A stretch of DNA of 64,000 nucleotides from JAPOVO01 sp026708165 (GTDB lineage Bacteria; Chloroflexota; UBA11872; VXNJ01): assembly GCA_965208775.1 (NCBI GenBank), contig OZ242360.1, positions 1,550,001 through 1,614,000 of the forward strand, given 5' to 3'. A program made the translations under genes and the position numbers. Below are positions 44,543 through 52,994 of the stretch, piece by piece. The notes beneath the pieces are model-generated. The model was given only the letters and a program-made list of their open reading frames with translations, had not been told where the DNA came from and made no database searches. Numbering within the stretch: position 1 is the stretch's first letter; every line of letters starts with the position of its first letter.

Positions 44543-45879
44543 TGACCGATATAGGCATCAACCCCGACCAAATCGACCTCGCCGAATACCGGCAATCGGC
44601 GACTTTTCCTCCCAATGTGATAGCCGAGATACAGCGCGCCGCCGACCAGGGCATTTATGAGATTCGCGGTTGGGGCCCCAAGCGCAAGCTGCCGACATTC
44701 GACGACCTCGCCTTCCTTGGAGCGTCGCTGTCCCGGTATCCGCTGGAGGGGTACCGCGAGAAATGCGACACCGACGTGGTTCTAGGGTCGCGGTTTGCGA
44801 AGAAACCGCTTCACTTGAAGATCCCGATCACCGTCGCCGGAATGAGCTTCGGGGCGATCAGTTCGAACGCCAAGCGCGCCCTGGGGCACGCCGCCACCGC
44901 GATGGGTACGGCGACAACGACCGGCGACGGGGGAATGACGCACGAAGAGCGCGAGTCGTCGCAGACGCTGGTCTACCAGGTGCTGCCGTCGCGTTACGGA
45001 GTGGACCCTGACCATCTGCGGGCCTGCGACGCGGTCGAGATCGTAATCGGCCAGGGCGCGAAGCCGGGCGGTGGTGGGATGCTGCTTGGACTGAAGGTCT
45101 CCGAGCGGGTAGCGGCGATGCGCACTTTGCCCGAAGGCATAGACCAGCGAAGCGCCTGCCGGCATCCCGACTGGACCGGTCCCGATGATTTGACGATCAA
45201 GATCCAGGAGCTGCGCGAGATCACCGATTACGAGAAGCCTATCTTCGTCAAGATGGCCGCCACCAGGGTCCGGTTCGACGTCCAACTGGCTGTGAAAGCG
45301 GGGGCCGACGTGGTGGTGCTAGACGGGATGCAGGGCGGGACCGGGGCGACGCAGGACGTGTTCATAGAGCATGTCGGCGTACCGACGCTGGCCGCCGTCC
45401 GGGAAGCCGTCGAGGCTCTGGAAGAGCTGGACATGCACCGCAAGGTGCAACTCGTCGTTTCGGGCGGGATTCGCTCGGGGCCCGACGTTGCGAAGGCCCT
45501 CGCGATGGGGGCCGACGCCGTGTCGCTGGGGACCGCCGTTCTGATCGCGCTCAACTGCAACCGCAACATTTACGTCGAAGACTACGAGGCGCTGGGCACC
45601 AAGCCGGGGTTCTGCCACAACTGCCATACCGGAAGGTGTCCCGTGGGCATAACTACTCAAGACCCTGAACTGGAGAAACGACTGGAGCCGGATGCGGCGT
45701 CCCGCCGGGTGAGGAACTATCTCTCGACTCTGACGCTCGAGACCCAGACGCTGGCGCGCGCCTGTGGGAAGTCGCACGTACACAACCTCGAGCCAGAAGA
45801 CCTGGTGGCGCTGACCTTAGAGGCCGCCGCCATGGCGGGAGTGCCGCTGGCCGGAACGAGCTGGATTCCCGGCCGTTAG
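44542..45879 (+). CDS. mgsC: N-methylglutamate synthase subunit C (FMN-binding glutamate synthase domain)
   Basis: A 445-residue TIM-barrel flavoprotein. GMSFGAISSNAKRALGHAA near residue 100, the GQGAKPGGGG glutamate-synthase signature and a GGTGA loop mark the FMN and 2-oxoglutarate site. A cysteine group CHNCHTGRCP near 358 corresponds to the 3Fe-4S ligands. The ATG at 44542 overlaps the mgsB stop; an in-frame extension to 44302 is inside mgsB. It performs the transfer of methylamine onto 2-oxoglutarate. Confidence 0.9.
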   Translation: MTDIGINPDQIDLAEYRQSATFPPNVIAEIQRAADQGIYEIRGWGPKRKLPTFDDLAFLGASLSRYPLEGYREKCDTDVVLGSRFAKKPLHLKIPITVAGMSFGAISSNAKRALGHAATAMGTATTTGDGGMTHEERESSQTLVYQVLPSRYGVDPDHLRACDAVEIVIGQGAKPGGGGMLLGLKVSERVAAMRTLPEGIDQRSACRHPDWTGPDDLTIKIQELREITDYEKPIFVKMAATRVRFDVQLAVKAGADVVVLDGMQGGTGATQDVFIEHVGVPTLAAVREAVEALEELDMHRKVQLVVSGGIRSGPDVAKALAMGADAVSLGTAVLIALNCNRNIYVEDYEALGTKPGFCHNCHTGRCPVGITTQDPELEKRLEPDAASRRVRNYLSTLTLETQTLARACGKSHVHNLEPEDLVALTLEAAAMAGVPLAGTSWIPGR

Positions 45880-45981
45880 AGCCAACTCACAGACCCGAAT
45901 ATGCGCTCCGGTCGTGTCTCGCGGATTACCTATAAACTGCTAGCCCGGCGAGGCGCGTGAGTATTTGCAAGAGGGGATGAG

Positions 45982-47307
45982 ATGAGCGGCGACCTTTCTC
46001 AGATAGCTAAGGACAGAGAGCTGGCGGCGGGGACGGAAATCCGCTACTTCCTGTTCAGCTTTACCGACCTCTTCGGCGTGATGCGCTCGAAGCTCGTTCC
46101 CGCGCACGCCGCCTCCGACATGCAGAAAACGGGGGCGGGATTCGCCGGGTTTGCAACCCATCTGGACATGACCCCGGCCCATCCCGACATGTGGGCGATG
46201 CCCGACGTCGACGGCCTGATCCAGATTCCCTGGCAGCCGGAGCTTGGATGGATACCGTCCGATCTGCACATGGACGGCGAGCCTGTGGCGCAAGCGCCGC
46301 GAGTCCTTCTCAAGCGGATCATCGAGCAAGCCGCCGAGGCCGGATATGTGATGAAGTCGGGCGTCGAGTGTGAGTACTTCATCATCGATCCCGACGGCAC
46401 GAAGATATCCGATCCCAACGACACTCAGGCCAAACCCTGTTATGACCAGCTTGCCCTGCTGCGGCGCTACGACCTGATTAGTGAGATCTGCGACGCGATG
46501 GGCGGTCTGGGGTGGAGTCCGTACCAGAACGACCACGAAGACGGCAACGGCCAGTTCGAGATGAACTGGGAGTACGCCGACTGCCTGACCACCGCGGACA
46601 GGCACACCTTCTTCAAGTTCATGGTCAAGAGCCTTGCCGAAAAGCACGGCCTTCGCGCCACCTTCATGCCCAAGCCGTTTCTGGGTCTTACAGGCAGCGG
46701 CTGCCACGTGCACTTCTCGCTTTGGGACAAGGACAGCGACGAGAACCTCTTCCAGGACCCCGATGGGGAACAGGGGCTTTCGGAGCTTGCCTATCATTTC
46801 CTCGGCGGCGTCATTCACTCGGCGGAAGCACTGTGCGCCATAACCAATCCAACGGTGAACAGCTACAAGCGGATCAACGCTCCCGTGACCGCCTCCGGCG
46901 CGACGTGGGCGCCCAACTACATCAGCTACACTGGCAACAACCGCACTCACATGGTGCGCACGCCCGAGGACGACCGCTTTGAGTTCCGCCTGCCCGACGG
47001 CGCCGCCAATCCCTACCTCTTGCAGGCGGCGGTGCTGGCGGCGGGTCTGGATGGCATAGCCAATAAACGCGACCCGGGCCCGCGTCTCGACATAGACATG
47101 AACGCGCCCGGAGCGGACGTGACCGGCCTCCGGCAGCTACCGCTCTATCTACTGGACGCGCTTAGAGCCTTCGAGCGGAGCGATGTGCTTCGGGAGGCCT
47201 TTGGGGATGAGTTTGTAACGAGCTACATCAAGCTGAAGATGGCGGAATGGCAGGAGTATTCCAGCCAGCTTACGGCGTGGGAGCGCGAGCGCACGCTCGA
47301 CTGCTAG
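45982..47307 (+). CDS. gmaS: Gamma-glutamylmethylamide synthetase (glutamine synthetase family)
   Basis: A 441-residue ATP-dependent ligase of the glutamine synthetase superfamily. Metal- and substrate-binding segments include VECEYF near residue 122, EDGNGQFEMNW near 180, GSGCHVHFS near 236 and RFEFRLPDGAANPY near 332. The length and these motifs fit GmaS better than housekeeping GlnA. It lies 102 bases after mgsC with a GAGGGGATG start region. It would join methylamine to glutamate in the first step of the pathway. A puuA-like or GlnT-like ligase is the alternative if the neighbours were ignored. Confidence 0.87.
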   Translation: MSGDLSQIAKDRELAAGTEIRYFLFSFTDLFGVMRSKLVPAHAASDMQKTGAGFAGFATHLDMTPAHPDMWAMPDVDGLIQIPWQPELGWIPSDLHMDGEPVAQAPRVLLKRIIEQAAEAGYVMKSGVECEYFIIDPDGTKISDPNDTQAKPCYDQLALLRRYDLISEICDAMGGLGWSPYQNDHEDGNGQFEMNWEYADCLTTADRHTFFKFMVKSLAEKHGLRATFMPKPFLGLTGSGCHVHFSLWDKDSDENLFQDPDGEQGLSELAYHFLGGVIHSAEALCAITNPTVNSYKRINAPVTASGATWAPNYISYTGNNRTHMVRTPEDDRFEFRLPDGAANPYLLQAAVLAAGLDGIANKRDPGPRLDIDMNAPGADVTGLRQLPLYLLDALRAFERSDVLREAFGDEFVTSYIKLKMAEWQEYSSQLTAWERERTLDC

Positions 47308-47610
47308 TGGATCACGTGCCGGTAGGGGATGGTTGACTCGACCTAAGCAGTTGCGGCGAGGTTTGAGGGATCGTTCGAGCAACGGTGGAAGAACATAGGC
47401 TGCCGGCGCTACGGTCCTCGCGGGCTTTGTGGTCGATATAATCGGCAAGAGGCGTGAACGGCGCAGAGGGCGTTTTGTTCGGACTCCGCCGCTTGGCGGC
47501 GACTGGGAGAGAAGGGCTCCGGTTTCGAGTCCTTCTTTTTTGTCTGGCGGGCTATAGTCTGCGGTCCGGTTCCGGATAGGGATGTTCATAACGGGAGATA
47601 CGGTGTCGCA
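47308..47610 (+). other. Intergenic region with probable leader and terminator
   Basis: No gene is visible. A TATAAT at 47437-47442, without a recognisable -35, precedes a roughly 100-base stretch. That stretch contains a CCGCC/GGCGG hairpin near 47486-47499 and ends in an intrinsic terminator. The arrangement could be the end of the gmaS transcript, a short RNA, or an attenuator before trigger factor. Confidence 0.4.
47511..47541 (+). terminator. Rho-independent terminator between gmaS and tig
   Basis: A nine-pair stem GAAGGGCTC/GAGTCCTTC, with one G-T pair and a seven-base loop, is followed by six T. It lies 204 bases after gmaS and 70 bases before tig on the same strand. Confidence 0.8.
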
Positions 47611-49029
47611 TTGAGGACTAGAAGCAAGAGGCTCGGCAACGGACTGGCCGAGATGACCGTGGAGATCGAGCCGGCCGAGCTTGAATCCGAGTATGCCCGC
47701 GCGGTAAAGCGTATATCCGGAAAGGCCCGGATTCCCGGCTTCAGACCGGGCAAGGCCCCGCGAAGCATCGTGGAGTCGATGTTCGGCAAGCAGGCGATTA
47801 TCGGCGAGGCGCTGGAGCACCTGGTTCCCAATGCATACGATCGGGCCATCCGCGAGGAAAGCCTGGAACCTATCGACCGACCGGAAGTGGACCTTGCAGA
47901 AGTGGAAGGTATCGAGGAGCCGGTGGTGTTCACGGCGACCGTGCCACTGCGCCCGACGGTCGAACTCGGCGACGTCGAGACCATTTCGCTGACCAAAGAC
48001 CGGGTGACCGTCGAGGACGGCGAGATGGAGGGAGTGCTCAACGACATCCGGCGGAGCCGCGCGGAGCTGAAACCGGTCGAGGACCACCGGCTGCAGGAGG
48101 GCGATATGGGCGAGGCGCGGCTCTCCATAATCGCCGGAGAGATCGAAAAAGCCGACGAGAAGCCAGTGTCGTTCATGGTGGGCCAAAACTGGCTGCCGCG
48201 GGGCTTCGATTCGAACGTTATGGGGATGGAGATCGGGGACGTTCGGGTGTTCGATCTCGATGTCCCGGACGACTATTACGACGAGGACCTGCGCGGAAAG
48301 TACGCGACCTTCACGGTGGAGCTGCTTTCAGTGCGCGCGCCCGAGCTTCCCGAGCTAACTGACGAGTTTGCCGAGTCGGTCTCCGAATTCAAGACCGTCG
48401 AGGAGTTGCGGGAGGACGTTCGGAAACGCGTGCTCGAACGGAAGGAAGGCGCCGCGGACATCGAGCTGCGCCGCGCCGCGCTCGAGACGCTCGTCGCGCG
48501 CAGCCGCTTCGAGATCCCGGACGTGCTGATCGAGCGGCATGCCGAGGAAGTCCTGAAGGGGCGCGAAAGCTATCTGACATCGCAGGGCGTCGCGATTGAC
48601 ACCTATTTGGGATCTGTCGGCAAGACGCGGGAGCAATGGCAAGAAGAAGCCGACACGGAAGCCCGAGAGGACGTCAAGCGGACGGTCACTCTCGTCGAAT
48701 ATGCAAACGACCAAGATATCGAGGTGACGGAGCCGGACGTCATGGCGGAGATCGACTCCATCGTCGCCGCTTATCCGGAGGGGGAGCGCGACAGGATCAG
48801 AGAGGCCTACCGCTCCGACGACATGAAGAACCGGCTGGCCGGCAGGCTTCGCGACAGGAAGGCCCTGGACGCGCTGATCGAGGCCATCGAGGTCACCGAA
48901 GCAGAGCCGGAACCGGAGACCGAGGCAGAGCCGGAGCCAGAGCCACGGCCGCAGTTGGAGCGAACCGAATCTGGAATCATTTTGCCGAGCGGATCGAAAG
49001 CCCCGACGAGCGCGGCGGACTCCGACTAA
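47611..49029 (+). CDS. tig: Trigger factor
   Basis: A 472-residue ribosome-associated chaperone. The N-terminal ribosome-binding domain contains the signature FRPGKAP (about residue 44), followed by the PPIase domain and the helical C-terminal chaperone domain. The last 50 residues are a low-complexity Glu/Pro tail, longer than in most homologues. The start is TTG with GGGAGA upstream; the nearby GTG at 47604 is out of frame. It is followed by clpP and clpX, a classical order. Confidence 0.93.
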   Translation: MRTRSKRLGNGLAEMTVEIEPAELESEYARAVKRISGKARIPGFRPGKAPRSIVESMFGKQAIIGEALEHLVPNAYDRAIREESLEPIDRPEVDLAEVEGIEEPVVFTATVPLRPTVELGDVETISLTKDRVTVEDGEMEGVLNDIRRSRAELKPVEDHRLQEGDMGEARLSIIAGEIEKADEKPVSFMVGQNWLPRGFDSNVMGMEIGDVRVFDLDVPDDYYDEDLRGKYATFTVELLSVRAPELPELTDEFAESVSEFKTVEELREDVRKRVLERKEGAADIELRRAALETLVARSRFEIPDVLIERHAEEVLKGRESYLTSQGVAIDTYLGSVGKTREQWQEEADTEAREDVKRTVTLVEYANDQDIEVTEPDVMAEIDSIVAAYPEGERDRIREAYRSDDMKNRLAGRLRDRKALDALIEAIEVTEAEPEPETEAEPEPEPRPQLERTESGIILPSGSKAPTSAADSD

Positions 49030-49086
49030 ATACGCGACAGTGTTTGACGAAATAATGACCGACCTTATCGAGAGAAGGACTGCCCA

Positions 49087-49695
49087 ATGGCGTTGATTCC
49101 CTACGTAATCGAGACAACGGACCGCGGCGAACGCGGGATGGACATCTATTCACGGCTTCTGCGTGACCGCATTGTGTTTATAGGATCGCCGGTCGACGAT
49201 GCGCTGGCCAACACACTCGTGGCGCAGCTTTTGCTTCTGCAAAGCGAAGACCCAGACCGCGATATCAGCATTTACATCAACTCGCCCGGCGGCGGCGTGC
49301 ACGCGGGAATGGCCATCTACGACACAATGCAGTACATCGCGCCGGAGATTCAGACGTTTTGCACCGGGATCGCCGCGAGCATCGCCTGCGTGTTGCTGGC
49401 GGGGGGAACGCCCGGAAAACGCTACGCGCTCCCGCACAGCAGCGTTTTGATTCATCAGCCGCAGCAGAACATTCCCGGCTACATGCAGGCTTCCGATCTT
49501 GAGATAGCCGCCCGCGAGATCATGCGAGTGCGTTCGGGCCTCGAGGACATCCTCGTGCATCACACCGGTCAGTCGGTCGAGAAGATCAGAGCCGACACGG
49601 ACCGGGACTACTGGATGACGGCGCACGAGGCGCTGGATTACGGCATCGTAGACCACATCGTCGAACGGCACGACGCCACAGACGGCGGGTCCTGA
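49087..49695 (+). CDS. clpP: ATP-dependent Clp protease proteolytic subunit
   Basis: A 202-residue serine protease forming the barrel of ClpXP. The catalytic serine is in GIAASIAC (about residue 100), the histidine in LIHQP (about 124) and the aspartate in the DRDYWM region (about 175). The DIYSRLL N-terminus and INSPGG segment are conserved. The serine motif reads AASIA where AASM is usual. It is followed by clpX after 60 bases. Confidence 0.95.
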   Translation: MALIPYVIETTDRGERGMDIYSRLLRDRIVFIGSPVDDALANTLVAQLLLLQSEDPDRDISIYINSPGGGVHAGMAIYDTMQYIAPEIQTFCTGIAASIACVLLAGGTPGKRYALPHSSVLIHQPQQNIPGYMQASDLEIAAREIMRVRSGLEDILVHHTGQSVEKIRADTDRDYWMTAHEALDYGIVDHIVERHDATDGGS

Positions 49696-49755
49696 TTCTG
49701 GCCGCTAAAGTTGTCCGCCCGACGACGTGATACTGATGAAGGATCGCTGAAGTAG

Positions 49756-51024
49756 ATGGCTTCCGGTCGGTCGCGCGACCCCACGTATCGCTGCTCGTTT
49801 TGCAGTCAGACGCAGGACCAAGTCGAGCGGCTTATCGCGGGATCGGGCGGCGTATATATCTGCAACGAATGCGTGGAACTATGCCGCGACATAATCATCG
49901 AAGAGCAACGCGGCACGCCCGTGGCGCGTACGATGTCGGCCGGTCCTCCCAAACCCGAGCAGATCTTCGACCGGCTCAGTGAGTACATCATCGGCCAGGA
50001 CCGTGCCAAAAAGTACGTGTCGGTGGCCGTCTACAACCACTACAAGCGAACGGCTCTCGGCGGCCGCGTGGACGACGTCGAGCTTCAGAAGACGAATATC
50101 CTGCTCATCGGCCCCACCGGATGCGGCAAGACGGAAATCGCAAGGACCCTCGCCAGGATTCTTGATGTTCCATTCTGCATAGCCGACGCGACGGCGCTGA
50201 CCGAGGCCGGCTACGTTGGCGAGGACGTAGAGAACATACTGCTGCGGCTTTTACAGTCCGCCGACTACGACGTGTCCCGCGCGCAGCTTGGCATCATCTA
50301 CATCGATGAGATCGACAAGATCTCCCGCAAGGCCGACAACCCGTCGATTACGCGGGACGTATCGGGCGAGGGCGTTCAGCAGGCGCTTCTCAAGATCATC
50401 GAGGGAGCTACCGTAAACGTCCCGCCGCAGGGCGGGCGCAAGCACCCCCATCAGGAGTTCATACAGCTCGATACTCGCGACATCCTCTTCGTTTGCGGAG
50501 GGGCCTTCGAAGGGCTCGACAAGATAGTCAGCAGGCGCACGGGACGCGGCGCGAGAATCGGCTTCTCGTCCGAGCTGGGTTCAAACGGTGTAGAGAGTCC
50601 GCTCCACGAGGTGATCTCGGACGACCTGCTCAAGTATGGGCTGATACCGGAGTTTGTCGGACGGTTGCCGGTGGTGGCGGCTCTCGATCAGCTCGACAAG
50701 GACACGCTCAAGCTCATACTTACCGAGCCGCGAAACGCCCTGGTGCGCCAGTACAAACGACTGCTGGCGCTCGACGAAGTCGAGCTTCATTTCACCGACG
50801 GAGCCATCGACTCCATCGCCGAGAAGGCCCTGGAGACCAAGACCGGGGCGAGAGGTCTTCGCACCGTTATCGAGGACCTTCTGCTCAACACCATGTTCGA
50901 GATCCCCTCGCGGCAAGACGTCACCAAGGTAGTGCTGAACGCAGACGTTGTGCGGAACCGCCGCCAGCCGCTGCTCGTTACGAAGGGCGAGCCGCAAGCC
51001 GAGCCTCGCCAGGAGACAGCGTAG
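49756..51024 (+). CDS. clpX: ATP-dependent Clp protease ATP-binding subunit
   Basis: A 422-residue AAA+ unfoldase. The N-terminal zinc-binding domain has four cysteines (CSFC and CNEC spacing). Walker A is GPTGCGKTE near residue 120 and Walker B is IIYIDEIDK near 182. The C-terminal EFVGRLPV and TGARGLR segments are typical. It delivers substrates to ClpP. Its last eight codons recur downstream in a duplicated segment. Confidence 0.96.
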   Translation: MASGRSRDPTYRCSFCSQTQDQVERLIAGSGGVYICNECVELCRDIIIEEQRGTPVARTMSAGPPKPEQIFDRLSEYIIGQDRAKKYVSVAVYNHYKRTALGGRVDDVELQKTNILLIGPTGCGKTEIARTLARILDVPFCIADATALTEAGYVGEDVENILLRLLQSADYDVSRAQLGIIYIDEIDKISRKADNPSITRDVSGEGVQQALLKIIEGATVNVPPQGGRKHPHQEFIQLDTRDILFVCGGAFEGLDKIVSRRTGRGARIGFSSELGSNGVESPLHEVISDDLLKYGLIPEFVGRLPVVAALDQLDKDTLKLILTEPRNALVRQYKRLLALDEVELHFTDGAIDSIAEKALETKTGARGLRTVIEDLLLNTMFEIPSRQDVTKVVLNADVVRNRRQPLLVTKGEPQAEPRQETA

Positions 51025-51104
51025 TACTGATTTCCTAGGCGGCTGTCAGGGTCCCGCCCGGCGTCAGGCTGATTGAGCCGCTGCTTTCCATGGAGAAGCT
51101 TGCC
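51001..51104. repeat. Direct repeat, copy 1 (clpX tail and downstream)
   Basis: This stretch starts in the last codons of clpX (EPRQETA stop) and runs past it. It matches copy 2 at 51411-51516 at roughly four positions in five, including an identical GTCCCGCCCGGCGTCAGG core. On the minus strand it resembles the C-terminal codons of the PAP2 gene. Confidence 0.75.
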
Positions 51105-51474
51105 GGTCGTTTCGCCGATGTGCCGTAGCACGGGAGATCGGGGTTAGCCGGTGAAGGCGGGTCGACGGTCTCTGCTACACTTCTCAGGAGTGACCGCGCC
51201 AGCGGGCGGACGGCTGTTAACGTGGTAGCCCGCCAACGCGGTCGCCGCATTTTACGGGTCAGCCTGACTCCCACGGGATCCTTCCCACGCTGCGGTGCGC
51301 CGTCTTGGAGAACTCCAGATTACCCAGAGCGCGCGCGTTGACGGCTCGATGAACCGGTCGATACCGCATTCACCATCCTAGACCGACGAAATCCCACTTG
51401 ATGGAGGCGCGAGCCTCGCCAGGAGTCGGCGTAGGACTAACTACCTTGGGCGGCCGCTTGGGTCCCGCCCGGCG
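51025..51474. other. Intergenic region between convergent clpX and PAP2 gene
   Basis: 450 bases with no supported gene. It is bounded by the two copies of a 104-base direct repeat, with about 300 bases of unique sequence between them. No terminator with a T run was found on either strand, which is unexpected between convergent genes. Confidence 0.55.
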
Positions 51475-51516
51475 TCAGGCTGATTGGGCCGCCGTTTTCC
51501 ACGGAGAAGCTCGTCG
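51411..51516. repeat. Direct repeat, copy 2 (ghost clpX tail and PAP2 3' end)
   Basis: This copy reads GAGCCTCGCCAGGAG then TCGGCGTAG, which would encode EPRQESA and a stop, a copy of the clpX C-terminus without the rest of the gene. Its right part contains the real stop codon and last codons of the PAP2 gene on the minus strand. Confidence 0.75.
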
Positions 51517-52215
51517 GATATGCCATGCCACCGGAGCGGCTACCGCGAGCGGCACGGCGGCACCTGCGGCGTCGGCCAGGAAGTGGTTTCCGGTGACCAC
51601 TATCACGAATACCGAGAGCGGAATGTATAGGACCGCTAGCGTTCGTATCCACCAGGGTCTGGCGAGGACCGCGAATCCCACGCCGGCGATGGCGGCGTAG
51701 ACGATATGCACGCTCGGCATGGCGGCTACCGTGTTGCGAAGCGGGTCGGCGCCCATCTCGTAGCTGACGGGCCCGTACGTGGCCATGGTGTTGATTATTT
51801 CCAGCTCCGGGACCGCGCTCGGCGGAGCGACGGGGAACGTTACGAATACGACGAAGCTGACGAGACTGGAGAGATAGAAGACGTTTCGGGCGAACGGATA
51901 GATTGCCGGTCGGCGGCGGTAGGCCCACCAGAGGAACCCCAACACGGCGAGGAAGTGCGGAACAACGTAGAGCAGATTGAAGACCACGGTAAGGGGCACC
52001 GAGACTGTTATCAAGTCCTGCGCGGCCTTCTCGACTAGCCAGCCGGCGTCGCGTTCCCATTCGACCAGATGGCGGGCGTTCCGCAGCGCTTCGTCTTCGG
52101 CGCCCGTGGAGCGGAAGCGCGTCGTGACGTAAATGAGATAGAGGGCGACCGGATACAGGATCTGGCGCAGACCGCGGCGCCTGGCAATCCAGCTTAGCGG
52201 CGAGCCTGCTCGCAC
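51475..52215 (-). CDS. PAP2-superfamily membrane phosphatase/phosphotransferase
   Basis: A 246-residue integral membrane protein with about six hydrophobic helices. The PAP2 signature is split into AAMPSVH near residue 170 and GNHFLADAAGA near 213, providing the catalytic histidines. This layout is closer to the Aur1/inositol-phosphotransferase branch than to bacterial PgpB. The start is GTG. The substrate is probably a phospholipid or isoprenyl phosphate. It converges on clpX, and its 3' end lies in the duplicated segment. Confidence 0.8.
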   Translation of the reverse strand: MRAGSPLSWIARRRGLRQILYPVALYLIYVTTRFRSTGAEDEALRNARHLVEWERDAGWLVEKAAQDLITVSVPLTVVFNLLYVVPHFLAVLGFLWWAYRRRPAIYPFARNVFYLSSLVSFVVFVTFPVAPPSAVPELEIINTMATYGPVSYEMGADPLRNTVAAMPSVHIVYAAIAGVGFAVLARPWWIRTLAVLYIPLSVFVIVVTGNHFLADAAGAAVPLAVAAPVAWHIRRASPWKTAAQSA

Positions 52216-52253
52216 CGACTCGTTCGGCTCCGGAGCCTCCGACTAGCTGGAGG

Positions 52254-52826
52254 CTACTGGACGGGCTCCACCCCGTGCCCGACGCCGGTCGGGCGCGGCG
52301 GCAGCGGGCGCGGCTGCCAGCGCAGAACGCCTTCTTGCTTGATCTGGCGCTGGAGAAGAAGTATGGCGTCGATAAGCGCCTCGGGCCTGGGCGGACAACC
52401 CGGCACGTGAACGTCAACGGGGATGATCCTGTCGACGCCCTGCAACGTGGAGTAGGTCCTGAAGGGCCCGCCGGCAATCGTGCAGATTCCCATCGCGATG
52501 ACCCACTTCGGGTCGGGCATCTGCTCGTAGAGCTGCCGTACGACCGGGGCCATCTTGTTGGTTACGGTGCCCGCCACGACCATGACGTCCGACTGGCGGG
52601 GGGACGAGCGCAGGATCACTCCGAACCGGTCGGTGTCGTACATCGGCGCGGCGGAGGCCATGTATTCGATAGCGCAGCACGCCAGACCGAAGGTCATCGG
52701 CCAGAGCGCGCTGGCCTGCCCCCAGCTAAAGAGCTTGTCGACGGTGGTCGTAAGGATGTCCAGCGCACCGGTCTTGGCGGCCAGCTTGACCAGCGGCGGA
52801 CTTCCGCTATCGTATTCGCCGTTCAC
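52254..52826 (-). CDS. nuoB: NADH-quinone oxidoreductase subunit B
   Basis: A 190-residue NuoB, the subunit carrying cluster N2 of respiratory complex I. All four cluster cysteines are visible: the CC pair in LACCAIE, Cys in MGICTIAGG and Cys in VPGCPPRPE. The TVTNKMAPVV segment is conserved. A GTG start with GAGG about nine bases upstream is used. No other nuo genes are in this window, so the subunit is encoded apart from at least its immediate operon partners here. mrp is divergent, 168 bases away. Confidence 0.93.
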   Translation of the reverse strand: MNGEYDSGSPPLVKLAAKTGALDILTTTVDKLFSWGQASALWPMTFGLACCAIEYMASAAPMYDTDRFGVILRSSPRQSDVMVVAGTVTNKMAPVVRQLYEQMPDPKWVIAMGICTIAGGPFRTYSTLQGVDRIIPVDVHVPGCPPRPEALIDAILLLQRQIKQEGVLRWQPRPLPPRPTGVGHGVEPVQ

Positions 52827-52994
52827 GCGGCGGAAACCTCGTTTGTGCTTGATAGATTCGCCGCCGATTCTAGCATTGCTTCCGTTGTCTCGCGGAGATT
52901 GTCAGTCGCGGGAACTGTCGGCAGTAGGTCATTCCGGCAGTTGCCCGGTGGATGGGACTGGGCAGGCGGTGCCCTTCTAACTTAGGCTTAACGT

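Noticed and set aside
42956..45879. Glutamate synthase large subunit broken into three pieces by frameshifts
   Set aside because: Each piece has its own start, the junctions are clean couplings, and three separate subunits are the known MgsABC/GlxBCD arrangement.
51437..52477. 346-codon minus-strand frame overlapping the PAP2 and nuoB genes
   Set aside because: Arg/Ser/Pro-rich, and contradicted by the PAP2 and nuoB frames, both of which carry complete family motifs.
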